Of a stretch of DNA of 64,000 nucleotides, positions 11,501 through 20,096 are shown in pieces. The notes beneath the pieces were generated by a model, which was not told where the DNA came from, ran no database searches, and was given only the letters and a program-made list of their open reading frames with translations. The translations under genes and the position numbers were made by a program. Position 1 is the stretch's first letter, and each line of letters starts with the position of its first letter. Origin of the DNA: Lachnospiraceae bacterium (GTDB lineage Bacteria > Bacillota > Clostridia > Lachnospirales > Lachnospiraceae); NCBI GenBank assembly GCA_016286035.1, contig JAEERY010000034.1, positions 35,916-99,915 of the forward strand, read 5' to 3'.

Positions 11501-12355
11501 ATGGCAAATGAACAGATCATAAACTGGTATCCGGGACATATGACAAAAGCAAAACGTCAGATGCAGGAGGATATTAAATTAATAGATTTGATAATTGAGA
11601 TAGTTGATGCCAGGATCCCTATGTCCAGCAGGAATCCCGATATAGATGAGCTGGGGAAGAACAGATCGAGGATCGTTCTTTTAAACAAGGCTGATCTTGC
11701 CGATCCCAATGCAAGCAAAGAATGGATAAAGTATTTCAAAAATAAAGGGATCATTTGTCTTGAGATAGATTCAAGAAATAAAGGCAGTCTTGCAAAGATC
11801 AGGGACATGGTACTTGATGCCTGTAAAGAAAAGATAGAAAGAGACAGAAAAAGAGGCATTATAAACAGACCTGTCAGAGCCATGGTAGTCGGTATACCAA
11901 ATGTGGGAAAATCGACATTTATAAATTCTTACGCAGGAAGAGCATGCGCAAAGACAGGAAACAAGCCAGGCGTTACCAAAGGAAAGCAGTGGATAAAATT
12001 AAACAAAAGTCTGGAGTTATTGGATACACCGGGAATTTTATGGCCTAAATTTGAAGATCCGCAGACAGGTCTGAAACTTGCATATATAGGTTCTATCAAT
12101 GACGGTATAATAGTTATTGAGGAACTGGCTTGCAATTTCATAGAACATGTGTCAAAAAGGTATCCGAATTGTATAAAAAAGGCGTATAATATTGAAGATG
12201 ATTATACAGAGCCGTATAAGACACTGGAGGCTGTTGCCATAAAGCGTGGCTGTCTGTTGAAAGCCGGTGAGCCGGATATAACAAAGGCGGCAAAGCTTTT
12301 ACTGGATGATTTCAGAGCCGGTAAGCTGGGAAGGATTACATTGGAATCGGTATGA
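11501..12355 (+). CDS. rbgA: Ribosome biogenesis GTPase RbgA (YlqF)
   Basis: 284 residues, usual length. A circularly permuted GTPase needed for late 50S subunit assembly. The order G4-G1-G3 is visible: NKADLAD (near 66), then GIPNVGKST (131-139), then LLDTPGILWP (near 172). The N-terminal INWYPGHMTKAKRQM and the C-terminal ANTAR-like helical RNA-binding tail are typical. ATG 11501 is preferred; TTG 11492 would overlap the lepB stop. Its end overlaps the second lepB by ATGA, implying translational coupling. Confidence 0.95.
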   Translation: MANEQIINWYPGHMTKAKRQMQEDIKLIDLIIEIVDARIPMSSRNPDIDELGKNRSRIVLLNKADLADPNASKEWIKYFKNKGIICLEIDSRNKGSLAKIRDMVLDACKEKIERDRKRGIINRPVRAMVVGIPNVGKSTFINSYAGRACAKTGNKPGVTKGKQWIKLNKSLELLDTPGILWPKFEDPQTGLKLAYIGSINDGIIVIEELACNFIEHVSKRYPNCIKKAYNIEDDYTEPYKTLEAVAIKRGCLLKAGEPDITKAAKLLLDDFRAGKLGRITLESV

Positions 12356-12897
12356 ATAAGAAGGAAATTCTAAAAGAGATCTTAAGCACAAGTCTTTATC
12401 TGCTGGGAGTACTGCTTGTCACTTTTTTGCTGGTTAAGTTTGTAGTACAGCGTACAGAGGTACTGAGCGGATCAATGGAGCCTACTCTTTATAAAGGAGA
12501 GAGCTATCTGGTTGACAAGATATCATATAGATTCAAGGAACCCGAAAGATACGATATCATAACATTCAAATACAAATATGCCGAAAAGACCTACTATGTC
12601 AAAAGAATAATAGGACTGCCTGGAGATAAGGTATTCATTGATGAATACGGTACTATCTTTATAAACGATCAGGTGCTGGTTGAAAATTACGGAAATGCCG
12701 TTATTGAAAACCCGGGACTTGCAGCGCAGCCCATCCAGCTTGCGGATGATGAGTATTTTGTTATGGGTGATAACCGTAACGACTCTCAGGATTCGAGATA
12801 TCCTCAGGTAGGAGCCGTTAAACGTGATCAGATCTTAGGAAAGCTGTGGCTGCAGATATGGCCGCTTAACAGATTAAGGTTTATGAAGGGTAAATGA
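12352..12897 (+). CDS. lepB: Signal peptidase I (second of two)
   Basis: 181 residues. One N-terminal membrane helix (about 12-30), catalytic Ser41 in VLSGSMEPTLYKGE, Lys84 in YYVKRIIGLPGD, and box E GDNRNDSQDSR. The SGSMEPT box is closer to the canonical Bacillus SipS form than the upstream copy (GVSMENT), so the two enzymes may prefer different substrates. The start overlaps the rbgA stop (ATGA). rnhB follows six bases later. Confidence 0.94.
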   Translation: MNKKEILKEILSTSLYLLGVLLVTFLLVKFVVQRTEVLSGSMEPTLYKGESYLVDKISYRFKEPERYDIITFKYKYAEKTYYVKRIIGLPGDKVFIDEYGTIFINDQVLVENYGNAVIENPGLAAQPIQLADDEYFVMGDNRNDSQDSRYPQVGAVKRDQILGKLWLQIWPLNRLRFMKGK

Positions 12898-12903
12898 TAT
12901 CCA

Positions 12904-13560
12904 ATGACTAAGGCTGAAGAAAAAGAGCTTAAAAGACAGGAAAAGCTTAAAAAAGAGATAGAAAGATGCGAACAGCTCAAAAAATATGAGAAGGAATATG
13001 AATCTTTCGGATATATCTGCGGTATAGATGAGGTGGGCAGAGGACCTCTTGCAGGACCTGTTGTTGCCTGTGCGGTGATACTGCCTAAGGACTGTGACAT
13101 ACTTTATATAAATGACTCAAAAAAACTCTCAGAGAGAAAGAGAGAAGAACTCTATGATGTAATTATGGAAAAAGCTGTTGCGGTAGGTATAGGTTATGCA
13201 AGCCATGAGCGCATAGATGAGATAAATATACTGCAGGCAACTTACGAAGCGATGCGTCAGGCTATCAGTAAATTGAGCGTAAAACCCGATATATTATTAA
13301 ATGATGCGGTTACTATTCCAGGAGTCGATATAAAACAGGTGCCTATTATAAAGGGAGATGCAAAGTCCATATCGATAGGAGCTGCTTCGATCGTTGCAAA
13401 AGTTACAAGAGACAGGCTGATGGTCGAATATGACAAGGAATGGCCACAGTATAATTTCGCATCGAATAAAGGATACGGTTCGGCTGCCCATATAGCAGCA
13501 TTAAAGGAATACGGTCCCTGTAAGATACACAGAAGAAGCTTTATCAAAAACTTTGTATGA
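12904..13560 (+). CDS. rnhB: Ribonuclease HII
   Basis: 218 residues. It cleaves RNA in RNA-DNA hybrids, chiefly single misincorporated ribonucleotides. Catalytic Asp42-Glu43 are in GIDEVGRGPLAGPV; further acidic residues are in LLNDAVTIPG and the C-terminal segment. The GAASIVAKVTRDRLM motif and the terminal YGPCKIHRRSFI motif are intact. A ~30-residue Lys/Glu-rich N-terminal helix precedes the catalytic fold. The ribosome site is weak, so translation may be coupled to lepB. A second RNase H (type HI, 37098-37550) is also in this window. Confidence 0.96.
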   Translation: MTKAEEKELKRQEKLKKEIERCEQLKKYEKEYESFGYICGIDEVGRGPLAGPVVACAVILPKDCDILYINDSKKLSERKREELYDVIMEKAVAVGIGYASHERIDEINILQATYEAMRQAISKLSVKPDILLNDAVTIPGVDIKQVPIIKGDAKSISIGAASIVAKVTRDRLMVEYDKEWPQYNFASNKGYGSAAHIAALKEYGPCKIHRRSFIKNFV

Positions 13561-13576
13561 TATATAAAGGTGACAT

Positions 13577-15106
13577 ATGGCGATTAATCTGCTAGGAAAT
13601 CTGAATACAAACAGTGCTTACAATACCCAGGCAAATACAGGTATTGATCAGAGTACTGCGGCTCAACTCACCCAGATTTCCGACAGCCGTGCACTTATGG
13701 CTCAGATAAAGGCTCTTATGCCTGGGCAGACCATCGCGGGTCAGCTTGTTGAACAGGAAGGCAAATCTTTACAGTTGTTGCTTAACAACAATGTTTTATT
13801 GAATACAACTCTGGATTCACAGACAGCTTTAACTACAGGTCAGAATATCTCATTTGAAGTAAAAAGTAATAATAACGGGCAGCTTGTATTAAGGCCGCTT
13901 CATTTGAATGTCAGCAATCAGGCAACGGCGTTCAAAGCGCTTGAAAGTGCAAATGTTCAGGTAAATGATGCCACTCTTAAGATGGTTGATTCCCTGATGA
14001 AGGAAGGCATGCCCATAAACAGAGAGACATTGCAGAGCATCAACAGGGATATCAATATGTTCCCTCAGGCGGATGTCAATGATATTGTAATGCTTCATAA
14101 GCTGAATATGCCTGTAAACGAAGCAAATATCGAACAGATGCATCTGTATAACAATAACAATCAGTGGATGCTTGAAAACGTATCGGATCTGAGTGAAGAC
14201 CTGACGCAGCTCTTTACACAGGCTGCAGATGAACCGGAGGTTTTAAACAAACTCGCATCCGAACTTGAAAAGCTCTTTTCACAGGATGAAGCAGTTGCTG
14301 AAAGCGCAGAGAACAAAGAGCAGGTGCCATTAGAGAAAGAAACACTGCTTACCGAAGACGGTAAGACTATAATACGTGAGGAAGATACTGCGCAAAAACA
14401 GGAGAATATAAACTCCAAAAATGTATTTGACATATTAAAGCAGGCTACTCCTGAAAAGATGAAGGATCCTGCGTTTGCAAAGAGCGTAAAAGCTGCATTA
14501 AATGATGCTATCAGCAATAAGATGTTAATGGAACCTGAAAAGGTGGCTGATAAAGAATATATCAAAAACTATTACGATAAAGTAAAGAACATCACAGGTC
14601 AGCTCGAGGAAGTTCTTGCTCAAAACGGAAAGTCTGATACAGCTCTTGCAAAGGATGTATCCCAGATAAGAAACAATGTCGATTTTATGAACCAGATCAA
14701 TGAACTGTACAATTATGTACAGCTTCCCTTAAAGATGGCGGGAGCTCAGGCCAACGGCGATCTTTATGTATACGCAAAGAAGAAAAACTCTGCTCAAAGG
14801 GATGCCGATGAACCTCTGACAGCACTTTTGCATCTTTCGATGGATGCCCTGGGGAATATGGATATATTCCTTAAGCTGCAAAATGAGAAACTCTCAACGA
14901 AGTTCTGTCTTGAACGTGAGGAACTAATTGATTTTGTGGAAGAGCATATACATGAACTCAATGAAAGGCTTATAGAAAAAGGCTACAATATAGACACAAC
15001 TGTTGGAAAGCTTGAGGACAAGGAGAGAACTGTCATTGATAATATCAAGTCTGAATCTCCTCAGATCAGTGTATTGAGTACTCAGGCATTTGATGCGAGG
15101 GCATAG
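13577..15106 (+). CDS. FliK-like (flagellar hook-length control C-domain) protein, YlqG type
   Basis: 509 residues. The N-terminal ~110 residues are Asn/Gln/Thr-rich (ANTGIDQSTAAQLTQIS, LMPGQTIAGQLVEQEG). The middle (about 215-330) is acidic and probably disordered. The C-terminal ~120 residues (LTALLHLSMDALGNMDIFLK onward, ending in two helices) resemble the FliK C-terminal domain. Bacillus has a comparable gene, ylqG, in the same place between rnhB and a FlhB-like gene. Strong AAAGGTGA ribosome site. The exact role is unknown; location outside any flagellar operon and pairing with the next gene suggest a secretion-related helper. No signal peptide seen. Confidence 0.7.
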   Translation: MAINLLGNLNTNSAYNTQANTGIDQSTAAQLTQISDSRALMAQIKALMPGQTIAGQLVEQEGKSLQLLLNNNVLLNTTLDSQTALTTGQNISFEVKSNNNGQLVLRPLHLNVSNQATAFKALESANVQVNDATLKMVDSLMKEGMPINRETLQSINRDINMFPQADVNDIVMLHKLNMPVNEANIEQMHLYNNNNQWMLENVSDLSEDLTQLFTQAADEPEVLNKLASELEKLFSQDEAVAESAENKEQVPLEKETLLTEDGKTIIREEDTAQKQENINSKNVFDILKQATPEKMKDPAFAKSVKAALNDAISNKMLMEPEKVADKEYIKNYYDKVKNITGQLEEVLAQNGKSDTALAKDVSQIRNNVDFMNQINELYNYVQLPLKMAGAQANGDLYVYAKKKNSAQRDADEPLTALLHLSMDALGNMDIFLKLQNEKLSTKFCLEREELIDFVEEHIHELNERLIEKGYNIDTTVGKLEDKERTVIDNIKSESPQISVLSTQAFDARA

Positions 15107-15108
15107 AT

Positions 15109-15387
15109 ATGGCAAAAGAGACAAAACCAAAGACTGCCATTGCGCTTGAATACAATCCCGATGAGGCTGCCCCCAAGGTCATAGCAACAGGTAAAGGTCT
15201 TGTTGCCGAAAAGATAATAGAAAAGGCCAAGGAAGCCAACGTTCCTGTTCATGCAGACGGAAAACTTGCGGCAACTCTTTCAAAACTGGAGATCGGTGAT
15301 ATGATACCGCCCGAACTGTATGAAGCAGTGGCCGAGATACTGGTATTCGTTGATGCGCTTGAAAAGATAAAGAAAAAAGGCGGATGA
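15109..15387 (+). CDS. FlhB C-terminal-domain-like protein, YlqH type
   Basis: 92 residues resembling only the cytoplasmic export-switch domain of FlhB/YscU: TAIALEYNPDEAAPKVIATG, then KGLVAEKIIEKAKEANVPV, then EIGDMIPPELYEAVAEILVF. The autocleavage NPTH of FlhB is absent; the protein begins just where FlhB continues after that site, so it looks like a ready-made FlhB C-fragment with no membrane part. The start lies two bases after the FliK-like gene's stop, with GAGGG upstream, so the two are made together. Bacillus ylqH is the same kind of protein. A terminator follows. Confidence 0.85.
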   Translation: MAKETKPKTAIALEYNPDEAAPKVIATGKGLVAEKIIEKAKEANVPVHADGKLAATLSKLEIGDMIPPELYEAVAEILVFVDALEKIKKKGG

Positions 15388-15412
15388 TCTTAATAAAAAA
15401 ATGAGAATAATG

Positions 15413-15459
15413 CCTTCCGGTCAGATATGATATAATCTGTCTGGAAGGTTTATTTTGTT
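15413..15459 (+). terminator. Rho-independent terminator after the lepB-rbgA-rnhB operon
   Basis: A 14-bp stem with one mismatch (left arm CCTTCCGGTCAGAT, right arm ATCTGTCTGGAAGG), 8-base loop, then a T-rich tail. Confidence 0.85.
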
Positions 15460-15549
15460 TTGTTAAGAAAGATTTAATAAATTTATGATATATTTCTTTA
15501 TAATAGACTGTTAGATTTGGTATAAGGCAATTAATAGGGAGGAAAGGGA

Positions 15550-16245
15550 TTGAAGACCAATATACTAGTAGTAGACGATGACAGAGAAATTGTTGATGCG
15601 ATAGAGATCTATCTTTTACAGGAAGATTTTGAAGTGTACAAAGCATATGACGGTGAAGAAGCGATAAAGATGCTAAGATCACATGATATACATCTTATAC
15701 TTCTCGATATCATGATGCCAATATTGGACGGAATACATGCTGCCATTAAGATAAGAGAGACCAGCTCTGTACCGATAATCTTTTTGTCCGCAAAGTCGGA
15801 AGACTCCGATAAGATTCTGGGACTTAATATCGGTGCCGATGATTACATCACAAAACCATTCAACCCTCTCGAACTTGTTGCAAGAGTCAAATCCAATCTG
15901 AGAAGATATACCACTCTCGGAAGCATAGATGCTTCAGAAGACAATACATATTCGGTTGGAGGTCTTGTTATAAACGACGATACCAAGGAAGTTACCGTTG
16001 AAGGAAACAGCGTAAAGCTGACTCCGATCGAATACAATATCCTGTTGCTGCTCGTAAAGAATCAGGGCAGGGTTTTCTCAATAGATCAGATATATGAAAA
16101 TATATGGGAAGAAGAAGCGATAGGAGCTGACAATACCGTTGCCGTTCATATAAGACATATAAGAGAAAAGATAGAGATCAATCCAAAGGAACCCAGATAT
16201 CTAAAGGTAGTATGGGGCGTCGGATATAAGATAGAAAAGCAATAG
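15550..16245 (+). CDS. OmpR-family response regulator
   Basis: 231 residues. Receiver domain 1-120 with acidic pair in VVDDDRE, phospho-acceptor Asp53 in LLDIMMP, Thr/Ser switch FLSAK and Lys in YITKPF. A winged-helix DNA-binding domain spans about 135-230 (LTPIEYNILLLLVKNQGRVFS, NTVAVHIRHIREKIE, VWGVGYKIE). The start is TTG at 15550 with GGGAGGA six bases upstream. A TATAAT at 15499 may be its -10. The kinase gene begins 18 bases after its stop, forming a two-component pair. Targets unknown; the adjacent surface-acylation genes are plausible but unproven. Confidence 0.95.
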   Translation: MKTNILVVDDDREIVDAIEIYLLQEDFEVYKAYDGEEAIKMLRSHDIHLILLDIMMPILDGIHAAIKIRETSSVPIIFLSAKSEDSDKILGLNIGADDYITKPFNPLELVARVKSNLRRYTTLGSIDASEDNTYSVGGLVINDDTKEVTVEGNSVKLTPIEYNILLLLVKNQGRVFSIDQIYENIWEEEAIGADNTVAVHIRHIREKIEINPKEPRYLKVVWGVGYKIEKQ

Positions 16246-16263
16246 GTTCAGGGGAGAAGATAA

Positions 16264-18633
16264 ATGAAAAAGGGAATAGGAAAAGTCAGAAGATTTCTGC
16301 TGATATTCTTCAGTGCAATACTGATAGCTACGACATTTCTGACAGCGTATATCTTTATTGAAGATTCCACAATGATCGTGGATTACGGAAAAACAAAACA
16401 AAGGCATTTTCTGCCTTTCTTTGAAAGAGACGGCGTTGCTTATGAGGATTCGGAGCTCTTTGACAAGCTGTTCGAGGACAGCGTTGATGATATTGTGAGA
16501 ATGGCAGTCATTAAGAACCAGATGGAAACGGACGGTGCTTATGATCCCAAGAAGGTTGTGGATATAACTGCATTTGCTAACAGAAACAATGTTGCATATG
16601 ATGAAACTGTTTCTGCCCAGTATTATCTGGATGATCTTATCAACTGGGGAAACAGGGGTATAGATTATAAAGAAGTAAGTGCTTCCACAATGCCGTTTGA
16701 AGTTGATACGGATACCGTGACGATAGCTATCTCAAGATATAAAACCGTTGAAGGGAAAGATCTTCTTTCATGTGCTTCAAATTATCAGGAATACCAGATG
16801 CTAGTATCTGATCTTACAGAGGCTACAAAGGCACTGTTTTCAAATTATCAGGAATATGTCATGTACAATGACAGATACGGTGTCGGCAAGAGCAATATGC
16901 TTTACTGTATACAGATGTACAATGACGGAAAACCTGTAAGATTCACGAACATGGAAGTCATTAGTATCAAGCATACTGTTGACGAGATAACCGGGCTTTT
17001 TAAAAAGCAGGTCAAGTATCTGTATTTTAACCCCGATAAGATGACCATGGTGAGCAATACGGATATAAATGCCATCACTATGCAGAGCATAATCAACAAT
17101 TACAGCTATTCCTTCAGTGATAATTCGCGAATATGGATCGGCTTTGACAACATGTACAGTGCTGATGACGGATTTGCGCAGGGCAAAAGATATTATGATA
17201 ACAAGACAGCAGGATCAGACGGAATAATGATGCTTGTTGTTGTATGGATATCATTCTTTGCATATCTTAGCCTGTTCATATATCTGATCATAAAAGAAGG
17301 CAGACCGGCAAAGATAGAAACCGATGAAGAGTCAGATAGGATCATACTTAAAAAAATTGATCATATGCCGATTGAATTCCTTGTAGTACTCGCTTTCGGT
17401 ATTGTAGTTATGGATCTGATAGTTGCATACTATGTTGCAAGATATGCAGAGAAGAATCTCTTTAGCGGGGTTATAGTTTATGTCGCCATTGTTGCAGGTG
17501 CGTTTATCTTAAACTATACATTCATGCCCATGGTATTATGCTTTGTCAGAAAAGTTAAAGCAAAGTGTCTGTGGGAGAACAGCTGTATCAAATGGCTGAT
17601 AGAGCAGATAAGAAAATATACTATTGAGGCTTATGATAACGGTCATGCTCTTATAAGGACATGGATACCGTACATCCTGTTCCTTTTATGCAACCTTATT
17701 TTCATAATACTTGCACCGATAGGTCTTATTGTTGCAGTAGTATTCGATATACTTGTAGGTATATATCTTTACAGAAACAATAAAGAACGACAGGAAATAG
17801 TAAAGAGCATCAATATCATAAGTGAATCCGATATTAAGCATCAGATGGATACCAAGGGTATGCACGGTGATAATCTTGAACTTGCAAAGGCTGTCAACAA
17901 TATCGGTGACGGAATAAGAAAGGCTGTTGAAACATCAATGAAGGATGAGAAGATGAAAGCCGATCTTATTACTAATGTCTCTCATGATATAAAAACTCCC
18001 CTTACGTCCATAATCAACTATGTGGATCTTATTAAGAGAGAAAATATTCAGGATGAGAAGATACAGGGGTATATAGACATCTTGGATCAGAAGAGCCAGA
18101 GATTAAAACAGCTGACGGATGATCTTGTTGAGGCTTCAAAGATAAGCAGCGGTAATATAGTCCTTAATTTTGAAAAGATAAATATTGTTGAACTGATAAA
18201 TCAGTCCATCGGTGAATATGAAGACAAGTTCGCGGATCATGGTCTAAAGTGCCGCTTCACACCTCCGCAGAACAACATCTTCATCTCGGTTGATGCAAAG
18301 AGCATGTTCAGGATAATCGAGAATCTTTATAACAATATTTACAAATATGCGCTGCAGGGAACAAGGGTATATATAGATATAGAACAGTTTGGCGTTGAAG
18401 GAGCTCAAAGAGTCCAGCTTTCCGTTAAGAACATTTCGGAGAATCAGCTTAACATGTCAGCACAGGATCTGGTAGAAAGATTCAAGCAGGGAGATGAGTC
18501 AAGAAAATCCGAAGGAAGCGGCCTGGGTCTTTCGATCGCAAAGAGCCTTACAGAAGCCATGAACGGACAGTTTGATATATTCCTTGACGGTGATCTGTTT
18601 AAGGTTATCCTAACCTTTCCATGTGTTCAGTAA
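16264..18633 (+). CDS. Sensor histidine kinase with large extracellular and multi-pass domain
   Basis: 789 residues. Membrane helix 1 (about 10-30), an extracellular domain of ~290 residues, then about five further membrane helices (about 325-520), a linker coiled coil, HisKA with His574 in NVSHDIKTPLTSI, and a HATPase domain with N-box NLYNNIYKYA and G-boxes ending GSGLGLSIAKSL. The N-box is less acidic than usual and no classical DxGxG box is obvious, but the G2 box is intact. The HDIKTPLTSI form is common in Firmicutes envelope-stress kinases. GGGGAG precedes ATG. Partner of the regulator just upstream. Signal unknown. Confidence 0.92.
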   Translation: MKKGIGKVRRFLLIFFSAILIATTFLTAYIFIEDSTMIVDYGKTKQRHFLPFFERDGVAYEDSELFDKLFEDSVDDIVRMAVIKNQMETDGAYDPKKVVDITAFANRNNVAYDETVSAQYYLDDLINWGNRGIDYKEVSASTMPFEVDTDTVTIAISRYKTVEGKDLLSCASNYQEYQMLVSDLTEATKALFSNYQEYVMYNDRYGVGKSNMLYCIQMYNDGKPVRFTNMEVISIKHTVDEITGLFKKQVKYLYFNPDKMTMVSNTDINAITMQSIINNYSYSFSDNSRIWIGFDNMYSADDGFAQGKRYYDNKTAGSDGIMMLVVVWISFFAYLSLFIYLIIKEGRPAKIETDEESDRIILKKIDHMPIEFLVVLAFGIVVMDLIVAYYVARYAEKNLFSGVIVYVAIVAGAFILNYTFMPMVLCFVRKVKAKCLWENSCIKWLIEQIRKYTIEAYDNGHALIRTWIPYILFLLCNLIFIILAPIGLIVAVVFDILVGIYLYRNNKERQEIVKSINIISESDIKHQMDTKGMHGDNLELAKAVNNIGDGIRKAVETSMKDEKMKADLITNVSHDIKTPLTSIINYVDLIKRENIQDEKIQGYIDILDQKSQRLKQLTDDLVEASKISSGNIVLNFEKINIVELINQSIGEYEDKFADHGLKCRFTPPQNNIFISVDAKSMFRIIENLYNNIYKYALQGTRVYIDIEQFGVEGAQRVQLSVKNISENQLNMSAQDLVERFKQGDESRKSEGSGLGLSIAKSLTEAMNGQFDIFLDGDLFKVILTFPCVQ

Positions 18634-18653
18634 TACAGTTTTGCAAAAAAGTG

Positions 18654-18689
18654 GCACACTTGAGTGAAAACGCTTAAGTGTGCTATAAT
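18654..18689 (+). promoter_or_regulatory. 13-bp inverted repeat abutting a TATAAT: combined hairpin and promoter
   Basis: GCACACTTGAGTG (18654-18666), loop AAAA, CGCTTAAGTGTGC (18671-18683), immediately followed by TATAAT (18684-18689). A TTGAGT at 18660, 18 bases upstream of TATAAT, lies in the left arm. The hairpin may terminate the kinase mRNA, act as an operator for the next gene, or both. On the minus strand it is followed by six T, so it could also terminate antisense transcripts. Confidence 0.6.
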
Positions 18690-18697
18690 TTAATTCT

Positions 18698-20077
18698 ATG
18701 ATGGACAGGGAGAAAAGAAGAAAAATAATAAAGAAGATAGTCAGATTCTGGTTTAAACATGAAATGGCTATCGCAGGCGGTCTTATACTTGTCTTTATAT
18801 TGACTACAACAGCTATTTTATATGTGTGTTTTGCCGGTGAAAGCAAGCCCAAGGAAGACGAGAAAGTCTCCGAGGAAACCACCTATGCCGGAATATTTGA
18901 TACGGATGATTCTGGACAGATAGTAAAGAGCTCACGAAACACTCGTAAAACCGTAACTACGACCACATCGGGCGGTGAGGTTGAAGAAGAAGTCTACAAG
19001 ACCGTTCTTGAATATAATTCAGATACTAAACCCGGCTATATGAACAACTGTATATTTCTGGGAGATTCCAGAACAGTTGCCATGGTAAGCTATGGGTTTG
19101 TTTCTGATGAAAATGTTCTTGCCAAAGTCGGTATAAGCCATCAGGCAGTAATGTCCACCACATTTGTACAGAATTCTGGAAAACAGTATACGATATCGCA
19201 GTATCTTAAATCACATAAAGCACCGGTTATCTATATAGGTTACGGTGTTAACGGAATGAACGGAAACGAGGAGCAGTATGAGAAATCATACAAGGAAGTT
19301 GTCGAAAAGATAATGGATCTTGCTCCGGACAGCGAGATAGTACTTATGGCTATCTGGCCCGTAAATGATTACGGCGCATATAAGAACACCGTCAGAAACG
19401 AGTGGGTAAATAAATACAACGATTTCTTAAAGACACTAGCTGAATATGAAGGGATTTTCTATCTTGATGTTGATACGATACTCAGAGACAGCGATGGTCA
19501 GATAAAGGGCGAGTATGATGCGGGTGACGGTCTGCATTACAGAGCATGTGCATATACCGCAATACTTGAATATATAATTCATCATCCGGTAAAAGGTATT
19601 CCGGATGACGGTGAATTTGTTGTTAAATATGTAAAACCTACCGGTGATTTCAAGAAGATGATGAAGGAGACTACAACTCTGCCTGCAAATGTACAGATTG
19701 TAGAACCTGAAGATTTGAATCAGGAGGTCAACGAAGAACTCCTTGTAACTCCGTCGCCGACCGTTGTAGCAGAACAGAGCAATGAGACTCAGACTCAGAC
19801 TGTAAAGCCCACATTATCTCCGTCGCCTACATTGATACCGACTCCTACAGCTATGCCCACACAGTCGCAGCAGGAGAATAAGCCTACACCTACGCCTGTT
19901 CCGGATGTTAAGCCAACACCAACACCTGCACCGGAACCTACTGAAACTCCAACAGAAGCGCCTACACCGGACCCCACTGAAGAACCAACTCCGGAACCTA
20001 CGGACCCTCCGGCAGAAACACCGGCTCCGGGACCTACGGATAATCCGCCGGAGAATAACGATTCATCCAACCAGTGA
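18698..20077 (+). CDS. Membrane-anchored SGNH hydrolase-like protein with Pro/Thr-rich C-terminal tail
   Basis: 459 residues. A basic start and one membrane helix (about 24-46) put the rest outside. The SGNH fold spans about 110-310: Ser124 in FLGDSRT, Asn185 in GYGVNGMNG, and Asp277/His280 in GDGLHYR. This is an esterase/acetyltransferase-type triad. The last ~110 residues are repetitive Pro-Thr-Glu (PTPTPAPEPTETPTEAP style), a wall-spanning or extended tail. The gene is followed at once by an MBOAT protein and another SGNH-like protein, so the set probably modifies a surface polymer by O-acylation. There is no Shine-Dalgarno site. ATG 18698 (or 18701) lies only 8-11 bases after TATAAT, suggesting leaderless initiation. 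Confidence 0.82.
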   Translation: MMDREKRRKIIKKIVRFWFKHEMAIAGGLILVFILTTTAILYVCFAGESKPKEDEKVSEETTYAGIFDTDDSGQIVKSSRNTRKTVTTTTSGGEVEEEVYKTVLEYNSDTKPGYMNNCIFLGDSRTVAMVSYGFVSDENVLAKVGISHQAVMSTTFVQNSGKQYTISQYLKSHKAPVIYIGYGVNGMNGNEEQYEKSYKEVVEKIMDLAPDSEIVLMAIWPVNDYGAYKNTVRNEWVNKYNDFLKTLAEYEGIFYLDVDTILRDSDGQIKGEYDAGDGLHYRACAYTAILEYIIHHPVKGIPDDGEFVVKYVKPTGDFKKMMKETTTLPANVQIVEPEDLNQEVNEELLVTPSPTVVAEQSNETQTQTVKPTLSPSPTLIPTPTAMPTQSQQENKPTPTPVPDVKPTPTPAPEPTETPTEAPTPDPTEEPTPEPTDPPAETPAPGPTDNPPENNDSSNQ

Positions 20078-20096
20078 TCAAAGGATACAACGGGAA

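Noticed and set aside
15109..15387. Truncated or broken flhB
   Set aside because: Its start, ribosome site, length and position match the independent YlqH family, so it is a real small gene rather than a fragment.
19795..20070. Minus-strand Gly/Val/Ser-rich open frame
   Set aside because: It is the complement of the Pro/Thr-rich tail of the SGNH protein; its repetitive composition is a by-product.
19800..20075. Possible DNA tandem repeat or CRISPR-like array
   Set aside because: The repeats are irregular Pro/Thr codons within one reading frame, with no constant unit or spacers.
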